From the NCBI RefSeq assembly GCF_030272615.1, contig NC_081408.1:310699118-310763117 (forward strand): 64,000 bases of DNA, read 5' to 3'. The translations under genes were made by a program, and so were the position numbers. The notes beneath the pieces were generated by a model. That model made no database searches, was not told where the DNA came from, and saw only the letters and a list, made by a program, of their open reading frames with translations. Shown piece by piece: positions 60,758-64,000 of the stretch. Position 1 is the first letter of the stretch. Every line of letters starts with the position of its first letter. The DNA comes from Cryptomeria japonica (lineage: Eukaryota; Streptophyta; Pinopsida; Cupressales; Cupressaceae).

Positions 60758-61248
60758 AAGTTTTGGAAGAATTATCATAACTTTCATTTGAACTGTTGCA
60801 TCTTTCTATAAATTAAAGGATAAGTCTATAACAATGATATAAAGAGACTGACCAGAGCAATTAGATTCATTATAAGGTAAGGGCAGCCTTTGTCATGTTT
60901 GTCTTCCTCAAAGTATGGTTGGTGTCTATTAAGTTGTTGTCTTGTAAGGGTGTTTTGAAGATTGAGAAGAGAATTTTGATGAGTATTAATCCCATTATTG
61001 TCAAGTATGCCTGATAGGAATTGAACTTTTCCAAGGTTTGTGTGCATTAGAGGGAAAATGATTCCTGAGATTTTCACTTCAATTAAATAATTACTGAAAA
61101 CATTGAATAGCTTGCTTGTAAATAAATGCTTTAAATTAAAGGTTAATTTATTATAATTATGATTTCTTAATTGAGATTACTCTGAAAACACCTAATTAAA
61201 TTATCTTCAAGCAATAATAGACCAATTCCATCACCCCTAACATAATAT
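60758..61248. other. No recognised gene
   Basis: A minus-strand frame at 60826-61077 (83 residues, LGKVQFLSGILDNNG ... DKGCPYLIMNLIALV) looks protein-like in composition but I cannot place it. No splice context was found. Confidence 0.3.
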
Positions 61249-61870
61249 TGTAGTTAGTCTTACTGAATTTAACTTTGCTCTAAAAGACCAATAAGGCAGA
61301 ATGAAACTTAACATCCAATCCTTCAAACTAATAATCAAATTGAAACTTAACCCAAACTATAGTAACATAGGATATCACATTGAAACAATCTAAATGGATA
61401 GATTTATCACAGGGAACTAATCAAACAATCAAAAAGATAAATACCATCAAAGATGAAAAATAATTGATCTTTGTATTGAAATAAACATAAGATAATCAAC
61501 TGATTACATATAGCACAATGTCTTTTCACCAGTTTGGCATTTCTAGAAAATAAACCAAGATCATCATGTCAAAGGCATCTATATGAGTTGTAATCAAAAT
61601 ATAATATGCATTTAGTCTTATTGAATTTAACTTTACTCCAAAAGACCAATAAGACAATTTGAAGCTTGCCAACCAATGCTTCAAACTGATATTCAAACTA
61701 AAAATTAATCTCAATCACAATAGCATAAGATAACACATTGAAGCAATCTAATTGAATAGATTTATCACAGGGAACTAATGAATTAGTTGAAAAAGTAGAT
61801 ACCATCAAAGATGAAGAACACTTGATCTTTATATTGAAAATAGATAATAAAACCAGTTGATTTCAATAAA
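61249..61870. repeat. Tandem duplication, period about 359 bases
   Basis: 61249-61500 and 61608-61870 are diverged direct copies (TTTAACTTTRCTCYAAAAGA, then ATAGATTTATCACAGGGAAC near the other end). No coding signal. Confidence 0.75.
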
Positions 61871-62049
61871 TATTGTCATCCACCAACTTGATATTGTCTT
61901 TCTTAAAAAAAAAAACTGCATAAGCACCGCATAAAAGATTGTCTTGACAAAGTAAAAAATATAGATGAGATTCGGTTCTACAATGAAAGGGCATACCCTT
62001 TCATTTGGAATTAAACTTAACTAAGACTAACTAACGACTAACTATCTAC

Positions 62050-62355
62050 AAACTAACATTTCCTTGAGACATTTTTAAAAATCAAGTTTGATCTCCCAGC
62101 ATCTTGTTGCATTTATGAATGTGCTCCAGGTATTTTGCCAACTTGTATGTATCTACCTCATAAATTATGTCCCTAATGATGATCTCCAGTGTGACAAAAT
62201 TCTCCATCTGTTCTATTGTCTTTTTCTAATTCAATTCCATCAGTTCTGGCAATATCAAGGGTGACATTGAGAAGACTCTGGCATTCTGAGATCCATTTAT
62301 CCTTTCTGATCAACCAATTATGGGAAACCATCATGATTTTGTTAGCATTTCACAA
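62050..62355 (-). pseudogene. C-terminal part of an unrecognised coiled-coil ORF
   Basis: Minus-strand frames read KIMMVSHNWLIRKDKWISEC, QSLLNVTLDIARTDGIELEK and, after a frameshift, IYEVDTYKLAKYLEHIHKCN with MLGDQT and a stop near 62078. Composition and heptad spacing look like genuine protein. The frame appears to continue upstream at 63882-64000 with the LTR 62364-63881 inserted between. I do not recognise the family. Confidence 0.4.
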
Positions 62356-62363
62356 AGGGAGAT

Positions 62364-63881
62364 TGTTGGAATTCCAGTAAGTTATTTGGTATGAGGATAT
62401 TGAGAAGGTTGTTGAAGATTATGGATATAACTGAGAAAGGACGATTACTATCTTAATAATATTATTTTGTCATTGATGTCAAGCAATTGATTTTCTGATT
62501 CAGTATGATGTTGCCATATCTTAATGAGTATGTTTTGATAAGTATAAAGATGTCGGTAAGTGACACAGAAAGAATGAAAATGAAGGGGAGTAATAAGTTA
62601 TTCAATGGGCAACTATTACCGAGTAAAACAATGATGAGATTTTGTTGTTTTGATTATTTGGATATCCTATATAATGAGTATTCAAAGACTAAACATGAAG
62701 GAGAAAAGATTTCATTCAATAGATGAATATAGGTTTGATACTATTCTATGTTACCGAGCAAAGAAGCTAGTCAGTAAACCCTAAGGTTATCGATATCAGT
62801 TAAAGAAGGCAGACTATCTACCGAGTAAAGGTTTAGTATTTACCGAGTAACAACTGAGTAATAACATAATGCATTGGATGGATAAAAGCATTATTAAATG
62901 AAGGATTCCAATGAGCTCGAGATGTATAGATGATTGGTATGTCATGCAAGAAGTTTGTTGAAGATCTACGACAACGAAAATATAGCAGTTAGATCTACAG
63001 CACATATTCATTGGTCATAACCTAGCACAAGTTCCAAGGAAGGAATACAAGTTCCAAGGTGAGATAAAAAAATTTCAGATCAAAGGATACAATGAACCTA
63101 GTCAAGTTTGAAGATCTGATGGCTAAGATTGATCATGGGAAATGTGATCAAGGAGATTAAGCGGTTAGGAATTGATTATAAATAAGAAATTGTTGATGAA
63201 CAATAGATGCGGGCAAATAGAAGAACAGTGATACTATAGCAGTAATCATCGAGAACAGAAGATTGAATATCTGATTAAAAGATTGAGAAGCATAGCAAGG
63301 AGCAAGATAAGTCTTATGACGAGATTAATTTGAGCACATAGAGTCTACTTTAGCATTTCTGATGTGAAGTTTCAGATATGTTTTATATTGTTATTTATTT
63401 TGTAAGTGATAGGAAATCTCTTAACCGAGTGGACCTAACAGTCTTATTTGTAAATCCTCTAGCAAGGCAATATTCTGAATGAGTGTTTGAAATCATTTGA
63501 CAAGGTCACTTCTAACAAAGTGCAAGATTCTAACAAATCTGAGGGAAATCCCCTAGTTGGGTTACATCTAGCAATGTGTTTATGTAATCTGTAATAGGAT
63601 TGGCTTTTAACCGAGCATAATCTAGAAGGGTATATTTCTTAGTCGGTCTGAAATCCTACAGTGGTTTTTCCCTATTTGGGTTTACACGTTAAATCTGGTG
63701 TTAAATGTGTTATGATGTTTTAAGTGTATCTGTTTATGAGTTTGAATGATTTATAGTCATAGTTGCATATCAGTAAAGGCTACCGAGATTGAATCTAATG
63801 TACACAATGATTATTGAGTTTTTATGATTAACCCCCTCCCCCCCTCATCTTACTAACAGATTTATGTGCTTACACTCATCA
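62364..63881 (+). repeat. Copia-type LTR, about 1.5 kb
   Basis: Starts TGTTGGAATTCC, ends TACACTCATCA, 1518 bases, nearly the length of the LTRs at 31096 and 37950. It shares their layout: repeated AACCGAGT / TAGCAAGG short blocks, GGTTTTTCCCTATTTGGGTT (compare GGTTTTTCCCAGTTGGGTTT), and a C-rich run before the end. It is preceded by CAAAGGGAGAT, which resembles a polypurine tract. No 5-base target duplication is seen, so it may be a 3' LTR remnant or an old solo LTR. Confidence 0.65.
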
Positions 63882-64000
63882 TTCTCAATCTATAACTTTT
63901 CATCAAATTTATTGTGTCTTGCCAATAACTTCTTTATCTTTTCAATCTCCTCGGTTTTTGCTTTGGCTACTATTCTATCATACAGTGTAGTCCCCAATTT
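63882..64000 (-). pseudogene. Upstream part of the coiled-coil ORF, runs off the window
   Basis: Minus strand reads LYDRIVAKAKTEEIEKIKKL then LARHNKFDEKL, a TAG, then IEN at the LTR border. The strongly helical, Lys/Glu-rich composition fits the piece at 62050-62355. Confidence 0.4.

Overview
This window looks like gene-poor plant nuclear DNA, probably from a gymnosperm or conifer-like seed plant. The plant assignment is firm: it rests on a multi-exon ent-kaurene-synthase-type terpene synthase, plant mobile domain sequence, a Tat-type Ty3 retroelement with two RNase H domains, Ty1/copia elements and an L1-like LINE with an RNase H domain. Gymnosperm is inference only, from nested old repeats and almost no intact genes. 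I see no intact, confidently expressible protein gene and no tRNA, rRNA or CRISPR. All exon borders and family names come from reading the sequence; none was checked against a database.

Layout. 0-7.8 kb: mostly unannotatable, with the broken 3' end of an unrecognised spliced gene (374-971), a long inverted-repeat module (3.56-3.95 kb) and a small repeat ORF. 7.8-20.6 kb: a complete 12.8 kb Ty3/gypsy element on the minus strand, with 1655 bp LTRs, a CCTCT target duplication, primer site and polypurine tract. It encodes pol with only two in-frame stops and has no visible gag. It carries a broken plant-mobile-domain gene in antisense between pol and the 3' LTR. 20.6-23.8 kb: unannotated, with small palindromes.

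23.8-28.0 kb: a kaurene-synthase-like (TPS-e/f) pseudogene on the minus strand. It has eleven exons with mutually consistent splice phases, two nonsense codons, a changed class I metal motif (DDFYH) and no N-terminal exons. Its introns hold a fold-back element and an LTR-like insertion. 29.1-43.7 kb: one LINE insertion bounded by a 14 bp target duplication 14.5 kb apart. It was expanded by a Ty1/copia element that landed inside it and by a later rearrangement that duplicated part of the LINE plus an LTR through a GATT microhomology junction.

43.7-45.7 kb: AT-rich, empty. 45.7-48.9 kb: a terminal-inverted-repeat element with many subterminal palindromes and a purine-only tract of about 0.9 kb. 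48.9-53.9 kb: an LTR remnant and low-complexity DNA. 53.9-54.5 kb: a MITE. 54.9-60.8 kb: the most unusual locus, a higher-order tandem array of exons resembling the transcription elongation factor SPT6 (nine copies of the exon before the S1 domain, three S1-entry exons, two helix-hairpin-helix pieces). 61-64 kb: a local tandem duplication, a 1.5 kb copia LTR and pieces of an unrecognised coiled-coil ORF.

The parts do not form a working pathway. The window is mainly a record of gene decay, exon capture and amplification, and nested transposition.
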